This document shows, one piece after another, positions 25,708-34,701 of a stretch of DNA of 64,000 nucleotides. The stretch is from NCBI GenBank assembly GCA_937894515.1, contig CALCRH010000223.1:1-64000 (forward strand). The letters run 5' to 3'. Each line of letters begins with the position of its first letter. The stretch's first letter is position 1. Under the pieces are notes generated by a model that was not told the origin of the DNA, did no database searches, and was given only the letters and a program-made list of their open reading frames with translations. This DNA is from an uncultured Clostridia bacterium (GTDB taxonomy: Bacteria; Bacillota; Clostridia; Oscillospirales; Oscillospiraceae). Both the position numbers and the translations under genes were made by a program.

Positions 25708-26595
25708 ATGATTAAGAGTATGACCGGCTATGGCAGAGCCAGAGAAATGCGGAATCAACGGGATATTACGGTGGAGGTACGCAGCGTCAACAACCGATAC
25801 CTGGACTGCACCGTGAAGCTGCCCCGGGCATTTATTTTTGCCGAGGACGCCATCAAGTCCTGCGTGCAAAAGGCAGTCAGCCGCGGCAAGGTGGACGTAT
25901 TTGTGACCATCGATTCCACCGGAGCAGATGAAGCTGTTGTAGTGGTGAATGAGAGCCTTGCCAAAGGCTACGTGGAAGCTCTGCGCAGTTTGCAGAAGAC
26001 CTTTAGCCTGCCGGAGTCTGCAATGGCATTTAATGCCGCTACACTTGCTAAATTTCCCGATGTTCTGACGGTGACCAAGGCGGAGGAGGATCTGGACGCC
26101 ATCGCTGCGGATATCTGCGCGGTATTGGACAAGGCGCTTTATGCCTATAATGATATGCGTACCGTTGAGGGCGGGAAACTGGCTGACGATATCGGTGCCC
26201 GTGCTACCACCATCGAGTCCTGTGTGGGTGTGGTGGAGGAACGCTCTCCTCAGACGGTGATAGAATATCGGGAGAAGCTGACGGCCAAGATGCAGGAGGT
26301 GCTGGCCTCTACCGCCATCGATGAAAACCGTATTTTGCAGGAAGCTGCCATCTACGCAGACAAGATTGCGGTAGATGAGGAGACCGTGCGTCTGCACAGT
26401 CACATCGCCCAGCTGCGCTCCATGCTGCAAAGCGAAAAACCGGTGGGCCGGGACATGGACTTCCTGGTACAGGAATTCAACAGGGAGTGCAACACCATTG
26501 GATCGAAGTGCAAGGATCTGAAGATTACCGAAACGGTACTGCAGATGAAGGCTGAAGTGGAGAAGATCCGCGAGCAGGTGCAGAATGTGGAGTAA
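25708..26595 (+). CDS. yicC: YicC/YloC family endoribonuclease
   Basis: The 295-residue protein opens with IKSMTGYGRA and has VEVRSVNNRYLDC, RGKVDVFVTID and the C-terminal signature FLVQEFNRECNTIGSKCKD...EKIREQVQNVE of YicC-type ribonucleases. These act in RNA turnover. The order yicC-remA-gmk-rpoZ-priA-def-fmt-rsmB-rlmN-stp-prkC-rsgA is the classic Firmicutes block. ATG 25708 is used (AAAGGAG at 25691-25697) rather than GTG 25699. Confidence 0.93.
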   Translation: MIKSMTGYGRAREMRNQRDITVEVRSVNNRYLDCTVKLPRAFIFAEDAIKSCVQKAVSRGKVDVFVTIDSTGADEAVVVVNESLAKGYVEALRSLQKTFSLPESAMAFNAATLAKFPDVLTVTKAEEDLDAIAADICAVLDKALYAYNDMRTVEGGKLADDIGARATTIESCVGVVEERSPQTVIEYREKLTAKMQEVLASTAIDENRILQEAAIYADKIAVDEETVRLHSHIAQLRSMLQSEKPVGRDMDFLVQEFNRECNTIGSKCKDLKITETVLQMKAEVEKIREQVQNVE

Positions 26596-26601
26596 GAAAA
26601 G

Positions 26602-26856
26602 ATGGAACTGATCAATATTGGATTTGGAAATCTGATCTCCGCCCCGCGTCTGATTGCCATCGTCAGCCCGGACAGCGCGCCTGTGAAGCGTTTGGTACAG
26701 GAATCCCGGGATCGGGGTATGCTGATCGATGCCACCTACGGACGAAAAACCGCCTCTGTGCTGATCATGGACAGCGACCATGTGGTGCTGTCGGCACTGA
26801 GTACAGAGAAGATGGCAGCGCGATTGGGCTTGAGCGTGTCGGAGTTGGAGGAGTAA
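26602..26856 (+). CDS. remA: RemA family extracellular matrix regulator (DUF370)
   Basis: An 84-residue protein with the conserved INIGFGN at 4-10, [16 protein letters not shown] and [23 protein letters not shown] segments. RemA of Bacillus is a ring-forming DNA-binding activator of biofilm matrix genes. Here it lies between yicC and gmk, as in B. subtilis. Confidence 0.93.
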   Translation: MELINIGFGNLISAPRLIAIVSPDSAPVKRLVQESRDRGMLIDATYGRKTASVLIMDSDHVVLSALSTEKMAARLGLSVSELEE

Positions 26857-26862
26857 AAACAT

Positions 26863-27459
26863 ATGGCAAAGGGAAAAACATTTATTATTTCGGGGCCCTC
26901 CGGCGTGGGGAAAAGCACCGTGCTGAAAGCGTTGTTTGAAGGACGCGATGACCTGTATTTCTCCGTGTCAGCGACCACCCGGTCTCCCCGCGAAGGAGAG
27001 ATTAACGGGGTGCATTACCACTTCATTACTCCTGACGAATTCATGCAGTGGATCAATGACGATGCGTTTTTGGAATATGCCCAATATGTGGGGAACTTCT
27101 ATGGAACGCCGAAGAAATACGTGGATGCCGCTATGGAAGCGGGCAAGGACGTGATCCTGGACATCGAGGTACAGGGCGCCACCCAGGTCTATGCCAAACG
27201 GCCGGAGACCGTTAGAATTTTTATCGCACCGCCTAACTGGGAAGAATTGGAACACCGGCTGACCAAACGGGGGACCGATTCCGCTGAGAAAATTCAGCAG
27301 CGGCTGCTTCGTGCCAAGGTGGAGATGAAGACCGCGGCGGACTACGACTATTTTGTGATCAACGACACGGTAGAAAGCGCCGTGGCGGAATTGAGGGCCA
27401 TCATGCTTGCTGAGCACTGCAAGACCGATGAACGTATGGAAACTCTCATCAATATGTAA
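26863..27459 (+). CDS. gmk: Guanylate kinase
   Basis: Phosphorylates GMP to GDP. P-loop SGPSGVGKST near 9-18, SATTRSPREGEINGVHYHF (GMP-binding) near 34-52 and LDIEVQGATQV near 98 are diagnostic. 198 residues is normal. rpoZ follows. Confidence 0.97.
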   Translation: MAKGKTFIISGPSGVGKSTVLKALFEGRDDLYFSVSATTRSPREGEINGVHYHFITPDEFMQWINDDAFLEYAQYVGNFYGTPKKYVDAAMEAGKDVILDIEVQGATQVYAKRPETVRIFIAPPNWEELEHRLTKRGTDSAEKIQQRLLRAKVEMKTAADYDYFVINDTVESAVAELRAIMLAEHCKTDERMETLINM

Positions 27460-27488
27460 ATTTTTATCGTGAAAGGAACGATGTTATT

Positions 27489-27701
27489 ATGATGCTTTAT
27501 CCTGCAATGAACAAACTGAACGAGTACATTCCCAACCGTTATATGATGGTGAATGTGGTGGCACGCCGCGCACGTCAGTTGGCCGCTGAGGCGGAGATGA
27601 ACGGCGAAAAACTGGTGGAAAAACCTGTGACCATGGCCATTCATGAGGTAGCTGAGGGCCAGTTTGATGCCAACACCATTGATACCAAGATTGCCGAATA
27701 A
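27489..27701 (+). CDS. rpoZ: RNA polymerase omega subunit
   Basis: A 70-residue protein with NRYMMVNVVARRARQLAAEAE, the core omega motif, and KPVTMAIHEVAEGQ. Omega assists assembly of beta-prime. Position after gmk matches other Firmicutes. Confidence 0.92.
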   Translation: MMLYPAMNKLNEYIPNRYMMVNVVARRARQLAAEAEMNGEKLVEKPVTMAIHEVAEGQFDANTIDTKIAE

Positions 27702-27733
27702 ATCAGAACAAAACAACAAAGGAGGGGGAGTCA

Positions 27734-30145
27734 ATGCCGCAGATCGCCAAGATTGCCGTGGAAGCGGCGACCTATGCCATTGACAAACCCTATTCCTATG
27801 TGATACCGGAGACGATGGAAGCTGCTGTCGGCTGTCGTGTCCTGGTACCGTTTGGCCGGGGAAACAGACCCTGCGAGGGCATAATTCTCTCGATCGAGTA
27901 TAGCGTACCGGATAAGCCATTGAAAAGTGTGCGAGTGGTATTGGACAGCGAGCCGTTGGTGACTCCAAAGGAAATCAAACTGGCGCTGTGGATGGTGAAA
28001 CGGTACTTCTGTACGTTTTACGATGCCATGCGTACGATTCTGCCGGCGGCGGTGTGGTATCGCTATCGAACGATCTGGAGCCTGACGCATGCAGATTTTT
28101 CAGCTCTTAACGAAAAGGAACAAGCCGTTTGCGCTTTGCTTTCTGATGGACCGGCTGAGCTGGACAAGCTGCAGAAAACCTTTGGCGAAAGTGTCATACA
28201 GACTCTGCACAGCCTGCAAAAGAAAGGGGTTGTACAGGAGGACACCCAGAGCTGGCGGAAGGTACAGGACAAACAGGTTACCATTGCATCACTTGCGGTG
28301 GATCCGGAGGCAGCTTTGGCGCAGATTGTTCCGCGGCGAAAAGCAGCACGGGAGGCTGTGCAGTTTCTGGCACAGGCCGGAGAGATATCGGTGCAGGAGC
28401 TGCGCTATTACACCGGTGTTTCCAAACAGGTGCTGTCCGGCCTGAAAAAGCAGGGGATCCTTCTTTACCGGGAGCAGGAAACCTACCGGATTTCAGACAG
28501 GCAGTATGAGATGGCGGAGACGCCGATCATACTGAACAAAGAACAGCAGGCAGTTTATCATGATGTTCTGGCACAGATCCAAAGCGGAAAAGCCGGCGTA
28601 ACGCTTTTACAGGGCGTAACCGGCAGCGGAAAGACGCTGATCTATATCCGTCTGGCCCAGGAGCTTTTGGCACAGGGCAGATCTGTTATGATCTTGGTGC
28701 CGGAGATCGCTCTGACGCCACAGATGATGGCGCGATTCAGCGCCTATTTCGGCGATGAGGTAGCCCTTTTGCACAGCGGCTTACGTATGACAGAGCGCTA
28801 TGATCAGTGGAAGCGGATCCGAAAAGGCGAAGCCCATATTGTTTTGGGGACGCGGAGTGCGGTGTTTGCGCCGCTGCAGAACATTGCGCTGATCGTAATG
28901 GACGAGGAGCAGGAGAGTTCCTATGAGTCAGAGAGCGTACCATGCTATCATGCCAGGGACATTGCCAAGTATCGGGCTGCACAGGAAAATGCGCGATTAC
29001 TGCTGGGCAGTGCAACGCCTACGGTAGAAACCGCGTGGTATGCCAAACACGGTGAATATCAGTTGGAGCTGCTGCGGAACCGGTACAATGCGCAGAGACT
29101 GCCGCAGGTCATTTTAGCGGATATGCGAAAGGAACTGAAGGCGGGCAATACGTCATCTATCAGCCGGGAGCTGTATGCAGAGCTGAAAAAGAATATTGAG
29201 AATGGGGAGCAGAGCATTCTGTTTCTCAACCGGCGCGGTGCCAGCCGGCAGTTATTATGTCCGTCCTGCGGTTATGTGCCCCAATGTCCTCGGTGCAGCG
29301 TGTATCTGACCTATCACAGCGCCAACGGACGGCTGATGTGCCACTATTGCGGCTATTCGGAGAAGGCGGCTGAAAGCTGTCCGGACTGCGGCGGTGCCAT
29401 GACACACATTGGAATTGGGACCCAGAAGGTGGCAGAGGAGCTGCAGGCGCTGTTTCCTGATGTGCCGATCCTGCGTATGGATGCGGATACTGTAACGGCA
29501 GGACATGAGGCGATACTAAGGCAATTTGCCCAGAAGAACGTTCCGATTCTGCTGGGAACGCAGATGGTGGCAAAAGGCTTGGATTTTGAGAATGTGACGT
29601 TGGTCGGCGTGCTGGCGGCAGACTTGAGCCTCTATGTGGATCACTACCGTGCCGCTGAGCGTACGTTCAGCCTGCTGACGCAGGTGGTGGGGCGCGCCGG
29701 ACGTGGTGAAAAAACAGGCCGGGCGGTGATCCAGACCTTTACACCACGGAATGATGTGATTCAAGCCGCCGCAGAGCAGGATTACGAGCGATTTTACCAA
29801 GATGAGATACGTCTGCGAAGACTGCGGCGGGAACCGCCATTTGCAGATCTGTTTACGGTCAGCGTTACCGGTACGGAGGAGAGCGCGGTACGCCGTGGTA
29901 CACAGCAGCTGTGCATGGCGCTGCGTACCGAAATGCGAAAGCCGCCTTTTGCAGAGGTGGAAGTACTGGGTCCGGCGCCTTACACCGTTGTGAAGGTGAA
30001 CAACCGCTATCGCTACCGCATTACCGTAGTGGGACGAAATGAAAAGCCTCTGCGTGACCTGCTGGCTGTTTATATGAAAGAATTTGCACAGCGGAACGAA
30101 AACCGTAATTTGCATGTATTTACCGATTGTAATCTGATGGACTAA
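27734..30145 (+). CDS. priA: Primosomal protein N' (replication restart helicase)
   Basis: The 803-residue helicase has an N-terminal 3'BD domain (IAKIAVEAATYAIDKPYSYVIP), Walker A GVTGSGKT near 294-301, the DEEQESSY box, paired zinc-binding cysteines (CPSCGYVPQCPRC and CHYCGYSEKAAESCPDCGG) and the C-terminal VVGRAGRGEKTGRAVIQTF motif. It reloads the replisome at stalled forks. RBS AAAGGAGGGGG at 27719-27729. Confidence 0.96.
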   Translation: MPQIAKIAVEAATYAIDKPYSYVIPETMEAAVGCRVLVPFGRGNRPCEGIILSIEYSVPDKPLKSVRVVLDSEPLVTPKEIKLALWMVKRYFCTFYDAMRTILPAAVWYRYRTIWSLTHADFSALNEKEQAVCALLSDGPAELDKLQKTFGESVIQTLHSLQKKGVVQEDTQSWRKVQDKQVTIASLAVDPEAALAQIVPRRKAAREAVQFLAQAGEISVQELRYYTGVSKQVLSGLKKQGILLYREQETYRISDRQYEMAETPIILNKEQQAVYHDVLAQIQSGKAGVTLLQGVTGSGKTLIYIRLAQELLAQGRSVMILVPEIALTPQMMARFSAYFGDEVALLHSGLRMTERYDQWKRIRKGEAHIVLGTRSAVFAPLQNIALIVMDEEQESSYESESVPCYHARDIAKYRAAQENARLLLGSATPTVETAWYAKHGEYQLELLRNRYNAQRLPQVILADMRKELKAGNTSSISRELYAELKKNIENGEQSILFLNRRGASRQLLCPSCGYVPQCPRCSVYLTYHSANGRLMCHYCGYSEKAAESCPDCGGAMTHIGIGTQKVAEELQALFPDVPILRMDADTVTAGHEAILRQFAQKNVPILLGTQMVAKGLDFENVTLVGVLAADLSLYVDHYRAAERTFSLLTQVVGRAGRGEKTGRAVIQTFTPRNDVIQAAAEQDYERFYQDEIRLRRLRREPPFADLFTVSVTGTEESAVRRGTQQLCMALRTEMRKPPFAEVEVLGPAPYTVVKVNNRYRYRITVVGRNEKPLRDLLAVYMKEFAQRNENRNLHVFTDCNLMD

Positions 30146-30156
30146 GGAGATAGATC

Positions 30157-30663
30157 ATGGCATTAAGAAAAATTGTTTTGCAGGGCGAGGCCTGTTTGAC
30201 AAAGGTCTGCCGCCCGGTGACGGACTTTAATGACAGATTGCACCAGCTTTTAGATGACCTGACCGACACATTGGTCGATTCCGGTGGCGTGGGTTTGGCG
30301 GCACCGCAGGTGGGTATTCTACGCCGTGCGTGCGTGGTGATGAACGAGGACGATGAGATCATCGAGTTGGTGAACCCGGAGATCATTTATACCGAGGGTG
30401 AGCAGACCGGCCTGGAGGGCTGCTTGAGTGTGCCGGGCAAATATGGCGAGGTGACGCGCCCTTGGTTTGTGCGGGTGCGGGCGCAGGACCGGGACGGCAA
30501 CTGGTTTGAAGCTGAGGACGAGGGGCTGACCGCGCGCTGCTTCTGTCATGAGATCGAGCATCTGGACGGACATCTGTTTGTGGAGCATACCGATCGTCTG
30601 CTCTCCGGAGAAGAATTAGAGGAGTATATTCGCCAGCAGGAAGAGGAAGAAGAGGACGAATAA
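30157..30663 (+). CDS. def: Peptide deformylase
   Basis: Removes the formyl group from new proteins. The three metal/active-site motifs are present: GVGLAAPQVG near 48-57, EGCLSVPG near 88-95 and HEIEHLDGHLF near 131-141. An acidic tail (EEEEEDE) ends the protein. 168 residues. The last A of its stop is the first A of the fmt start. Confidence 0.96.
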   Translation: MALRKIVLQGEACLTKVCRPVTDFNDRLHQLLDDLTDTLVDSGGVGLAAPQVGILRRACVVMNEDDEIIELVNPEIIYTEGEQTGLEGCLSVPGKYGEVTRPWFVRVRAQDRDGNWFEAEDEGLTARCFCHEIEHLDGHLFVEHTDRLLSGEELEEYIRQQEEEEEDE

Positions 30664-31583
30664 TGCGGATTTTATTCATGGGAACGCCGGATTTCGCGGT
30701 GGCGAGCCTGAAAGCTTTGGTGGAAGCCGGACATGAGATCTGCGGCGTTTTTACCCAACCGGACAAGCCCAAAAACCGCGGCCATAAGCTGGCGTTCTCC
30801 CCTGTAAAGGAATATGCCATTACACAGAACTTGGATGTTTATCAGCCGCTGAAGATGCGGGACAGCGAGGCGTTTGGCATCGTGGAGCGGTTACAGCCGG
30901 AGCTGATCGTGGTGGCAGCCTACGGCAAGATCCTGCCGGAGGAGATTTTGAACGCACCCAAGTACGGCTCTATCAACGTGCACAGCTCCATTTTGCCCAA
31001 GTATCGTGGAGCGGCACCCATCAATTGGGCGATCCTGAACGGCGAGACCATTACCGGCGTAACCATCATGTATATGGCAAAGGAATTGGATGCCGGCGAT
31101 ATCATTCGTTGTGCGGAGACGGAGATTTCCCCAGACGAAGATGCGCTGACGCTGACAAATCGATTGGCGGAGCTGGGCGCCGGGACGCTTTTGCAGGTGG
31201 TAAACGAGTTGGCAGAAGGAACGGCTGTGCGGACGCCTCAGGATCACGAACAGCATACCTATGCGCCCATGCTGGATAAGTCTTTGTCGCCTATGGACTT
31301 TGGCAAAAGCGCGCAGGTTTTGCACGATCAGGTGCGCGGTTTGATTCCCTGGCCCTGTGCGACCATGGAATTGAACGGTGAAACGGTAAAGGTTTACAAG
31401 ACTGCGGTGGGCGAGGCGACAGATGCAATACCCGGCAGTATCGCAGAGACCGGAAAAAAGGGGATTGCCATGGCCTGCGGTGACGGTAAACTGCTTTGGA
31501 TTCTGGAGCTTCAGGCGCAGGGCGGCAAGCGTATGGAGTGCCGTGCCTATCTGGCCGGACACCCTGTCAAGGTGACGCAATGA
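30663..31583 (+). CDS. fmt: Methionyl-tRNA formyltransferase
   Basis: Formylates initiator Met-tRNA. MRILFMGTPDFAVASL begins the formyl-transferase domain; NVHSSILPKYRGAAPINWAI carries the catalytic Asn/His, and the C-terminal OB-like domain follows from about 205. 306 residues is standard. It pairs functionally with def upstream and overlaps rsmB by four bases (ATGA). Confidence 0.96.
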   Translation: MRILFMGTPDFAVASLKALVEAGHEICGVFTQPDKPKNRGHKLAFSPVKEYAITQNLDVYQPLKMRDSEAFGIVERLQPELIVVAAYGKILPEEILNAPKYGSINVHSSILPKYRGAAPINWAILNGETITGVTIMYMAKELDAGDIIRCAETEISPDEDALTLTNRLAELGAGTLLQVVNELAEGTAVRTPQDHEQHTYAPMLDKSLSPMDFGKSAQVLHDQVRGLIPWPCATMELNGETVKVYKTAVGEATDAIPGSIAETGKKGIAMACGDGKLLWILELQAQGGKRMECRAYLAGHPVKVTQ

Positions 31584-32917
31584 ACAGAAATTTTATGCCG
31601 AATGCACGGGATACGGCGCTGGAAGTCCTGATGCAGGTAGCAAAAGCCAACGCCTGGTCGGACGGCAGTCTGAAGCGCACCATTGTCAAAAACAAATTGG
31701 ACAGCCGTGATGCGTCTCTTGCCACCCGGCTTTGCTATGGTGTCATTCAAAACAGAATATTACTGGATTACTATATTGACGTTTGGTGTTCCCAGCGAGC
31801 GGATCATCTGGAGCCGGTTGTGCTGAATATCCTGCGGATCGGTGGGTATCAGATCCTGTTTATGGACAAGATCCCCCACAGCGCCGCGGTGAACGAGGCG
31901 GTGGAGATGGTAAAACGCTGGGGTAGACCCAAAGCTGCCGGTATGGTAAACGCCATTTTGCGGAAGTTTGTGACAAACTGGATGGATATGCCGGCGCTGC
32001 CGCAGGGCTCCACAGCGGACTTCCTCTCGGTGCGATACAGCCATCCGAAATGGTTGGTAATGCGGCTCCTGGATATTTTGGGACCGGTGGAGACTGAGCA
32101 GTATTTACAGAAAAATAACGAGGCAGTTCCCACTACCATTCAGGTCAATCCCCTGAAAACCACGGCAGAGATGCTGGAAAAAGAATTGACCGCCGCCGGA
32201 ATTTCCGTGGAAAAACACCCATGGCAGCAGGACTGCTTTGAGGTGAGCGGTACAGGCGACCTGGAGAGTCTGCCGGCGTTCCGGGAAGGGCGCTTTATGG
32301 TACAGGATGCCGCCGCACATTTGGTGGCGATGGTAGCTGCTCCGGCACCGGATGCCAAGGTGCTGGATATATGCGCGGCACCGGGCGGAAAATCCTTTGC
32401 TCTGGCGATGGACATGGAAGATCGAGGCGATATCCTGAGTTGTGACATTCATCCCCATAAACTGAAACTCATCGAGAACGGTGCGATGCGCCTGGGATTG
32501 CAGTCCATTCGCACAACCCTCGCCGATGGCAGTGAAAACCATGCCGCGTGGGTTGGACAGGCGGATTTGGTGGTGGCTGATGTACCATGCAGCGGGTTGG
32601 GCATTATCCGGAAAAAGCCGGACATCCGCTATAAAAATCCAAAAGAACTGCAAAAATTACCGGAGATACAGCGGGCGATTTTAGACAATGCGGCTACTTA
32701 TGTGCGACACGGCGGTACGCTGGTGTATTCCACCTGCACGGTATTGCCGGAGGAAAACGAAGAAGTGACCCGGGAGTTTTTATCGCGGCACAGCGACTTT
32801 GCATTGACACCGTTTGAATTGCCAATGCCTATCGGCAGGACAGACGGCAGCCTGACCCTGTGGCCGCAGCGTTACGGCACGGACGGGTTTTATATCTGTC
32901 GGATGTACAGGAACTAA
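31580..32917 (+). CDS. rsmB: 16S rRNA m5C967 methyltransferase RsmB
   Basis: Residues 1-140 are a NusB-like RNA-binding domain (ARDTALEVLMQV, TRLCYGVIQN); the rest is a SAM-dependent methyltransferase with ICAAPGGKSFALA near 261, ADVPCSGLGIIRKKPDIRY containing the PC motif, and YSTCTVLPEENEE with the catalytic TC Cys. ATG 31580 overlaps the fmt stop; the open frame from 31496 is inside fmt. 445 residues. Confidence 0.94.
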   Translation: MNRNFMPNARDTALEVLMQVAKANAWSDGSLKRTIVKNKLDSRDASLATRLCYGVIQNRILLDYYIDVWCSQRADHLEPVVLNILRIGGYQILFMDKIPHSAAVNEAVEMVKRWGRPKAAGMVNAILRKFVTNWMDMPALPQGSTADFLSVRYSHPKWLVMRLLDILGPVETEQYLQKNNEAVPTTIQVNPLKTTAEMLEKELTAAGISVEKHPWQQDCFEVSGTGDLESLPAFREGRFMVQDAAAHLVAMVAAPAPDAKVLDICAAPGGKSFALAMDMEDRGDILSCDIHPHKLKLIENGAMRLGLQSIRTTLADGSENHAAWVGQADLVVADVPCSGLGIIRKKPDIRYKNPKELQKLPEIQRAILDNAATYVRHGGTLVYSTCTVLPEENEEVTREFLSRHSDFALTPFELPMPIGRTDGSLTLWPQRYGTDGFYICRMYRN

Positions 32918-32926
32918 GAGGATACT

Positions 32927-33955
32927 ATGATCGACATCAAATCGCTGACAATCGAAGAAATCACTGATGTGCTTCGCAGCATGGGCGAGCCGGCTTTTCG
33001 GGGAAAGCAGGTATTTACCTGGCTCCACAAGGGCGTGAAATCTTTCGAGGAGATGAGCAACCTTTCCAAAGCACTGCGGGAAAAGCTGGCGGCGTGCTGT
33101 TATATTACGGTACCGGAGATTGCCCGAAAGCAGGAGAGCAGATTGGACGGCACCATCAAGTATTTGTGGCGACTGGGTGACGGTAATTGTATTGAAACGG
33201 TTTTGATGCAGTATCACCATGGCAACACAGTTTGCATCTCCTCTCAGGTGGGGTGCCGTATGGGCTGTGCTTTTTGCGCCAGCACCATTGCCGGAAAGGT
33301 GAGAAACCTGACCCCATCGGAGATGATTGACCAGGTATTGTTTACCCAGCTGGACAGCGGGCGGCAGATCTCCAATATCGTGCTGATGGGAATCGGCGAG
33401 CCGTTGGACAACCGGGATACGGTGATGAAGTTTTTGACGCTGGTCAACCACCCGGACGGATTAAATATAGGTATGCGACATATCAGTTTATCCACCTGTG
33501 GTATTGTGCCGGAGATCGATCGCCTGGCTGATTTGAATCTGCAGCTGACGTTGTCAGTCTCTTTGCATGCACCGGACAGCGAGACAAGAAGCCGCATTAT
33601 GCCGGTGAATCGAGCGTATGATGTGGAGCAGCTATTTGCCGCCTGCCACCGCTATTTTAAAAAAACGGGGCGGCGCATCAGTTTTGAATATGCCATGATT
33701 GATGGCGTAAATGACAATGATTGGCAGGCAGATCTGATCGCCAAAAAGGTGAAGGGGATGCCGGGCCATGTAAATCTGATTCCGCTGAATGACGTAGTGG
33801 AGAGTCCGTTTAAACCCAGTAAACGGGTGGCGGAATTTCAAAAGCGATTGGAGAGTCAGGGAATCACAGCAACCGTAAGGCGCAGTCTGGGCGGCGATAT
33901 TGATGCCAGCTGCGGCCAACTGCGCCGTAAGGAAATGGAGGCGAATCAGACATGA
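32927..33955 (+). CDS. rlmN: Dual-specificity RNA methyltransferase RlmN
   Basis: A radical-SAM enzyme that methylates C2 of A2503 in 23S rRNA and A37 of some tRNAs. The cluster motif CRMGCAFC (CX3CX2C) is near 109-116; ISSQVGC precedes it, and the C-terminal SCGQL contains the second catalytic Cys. 342 residues. It overlaps the phosphatase start by four bases. Confidence 0.96.
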   Translation: MIDIKSLTIEEITDVLRSMGEPAFRGKQVFTWLHKGVKSFEEMSNLSKALREKLAACCYITVPEIARKQESRLDGTIKYLWRLGDGNCIETVLMQYHHGNTVCISSQVGCRMGCAFCASTIAGKVRNLTPSEMIDQVLFTQLDSGRQISNIVLMGIGEPLDNRDTVMKFLTLVNHPDGLNIGMRHISLSTCGIVPEIDRLADLNLQLTLSVSLHAPDSETRSRIMPVNRAYDVEQLFAACHRYFKKTGRRISFEYAMIDGVNDNDWQADLIAKKVKGMPGHVNLIPLNDVVESPFKPSKRVAEFQKRLESQGITATVRRSLGGDIDASCGQLRRKEMEANQT

Positions 33956-34701
33956 GAGTATGGGGAATTACCGATACCGGTCTTGTCAGAAAAGAGAATC
34001 AGGATTCCTATATGACCGATTCAGTCAAGGGTTTTCAGTTTGGTGTTGTTTGTGACGGTATGGGCGGCACAAATGGCGGCCAGGTAGCCAGCCAGATCGC
34101 CGTGGAATACTTCCATCGTGAGGTGGAAAATGTACTTCGAAGCGATATGACATCGGAGCAGATTGCCCAGGCAATGACCTATGCGGCTTCGCTGGCACAT
34201 GCGGCCATTCGGAAAACCGCTCAGGAAAATGCAGAATATGAAAAAATGGGAACCACACTGGTTGGTACCGTCTGCAACCCCGATATGGCGGTGATCTGCA
34301 ATATCGGCGACAGCCGGGCGTATCATATCACGCAGCGGGGGATCGAACAGATTACCAGAGACCACAGCGTGGTGGAAAACATGATTGAAAACGGAGAGAT
34401 TACTCAGGCACAGGCCAAATATCACCCAAACCGCAATCTGATTACCAGAGCTTTGGGTCCGGACATGGAGGCCAAAGCAGATACGTTTACCCTGCATTGG
34501 AAGCCCGGCGATTTTATTTTGCTTTGTACAGATGGTCTGGTAAATACGGTATCCGATCAGGAGATTCTGTTTGAGGTGATACATACCACTGAACTGGACC
34601 GCTGTCTGGAGAGAATGATGGCTGTGTCAAAGAGTCACGGCGCACCGGATAATGTAACAGCGGTGCTGATTGAGAATACCAACGGAAAGGAGATGGCATA
34701 A
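33952..34701 (+). CDS. stp: PP2C-type Ser/Thr protein phosphatase (Stp/PrpC)
   Basis: The 249-residue enzyme has GLVRKENQDSY, VCDGMGGTNGGQVAS (metal-binding DGMGG), GDSRAYHI, TRALG and the final GAPDNVTAVLI motif of PP2C phosphatases. It removes phosphates put on by PrkC, encoded next and sharing one base with its stop. The pair controls cell-wall and germination signalling in Firmicutes. Confidence 0.95.
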   Translation: MRVWGITDTGLVRKENQDSYMTDSVKGFQFGVVCDGMGGTNGGQVASQIAVEYFHREVENVLRSDMTSEQIAQAMTYAASLAHAAIRKTAQENAEYEKMGTTLVGTVCNPDMAVICNIGDSRAYHITQRGIEQITRDHSVVENMIENGEITQAQAKYHPNRNLITRALGPDMEAKADTFTLHWKPGDFILLCTDGLVNTVSDQEILFEVIHTTELDRCLERMMAVSKSHGAPDNVTAVLIENTNGKEMA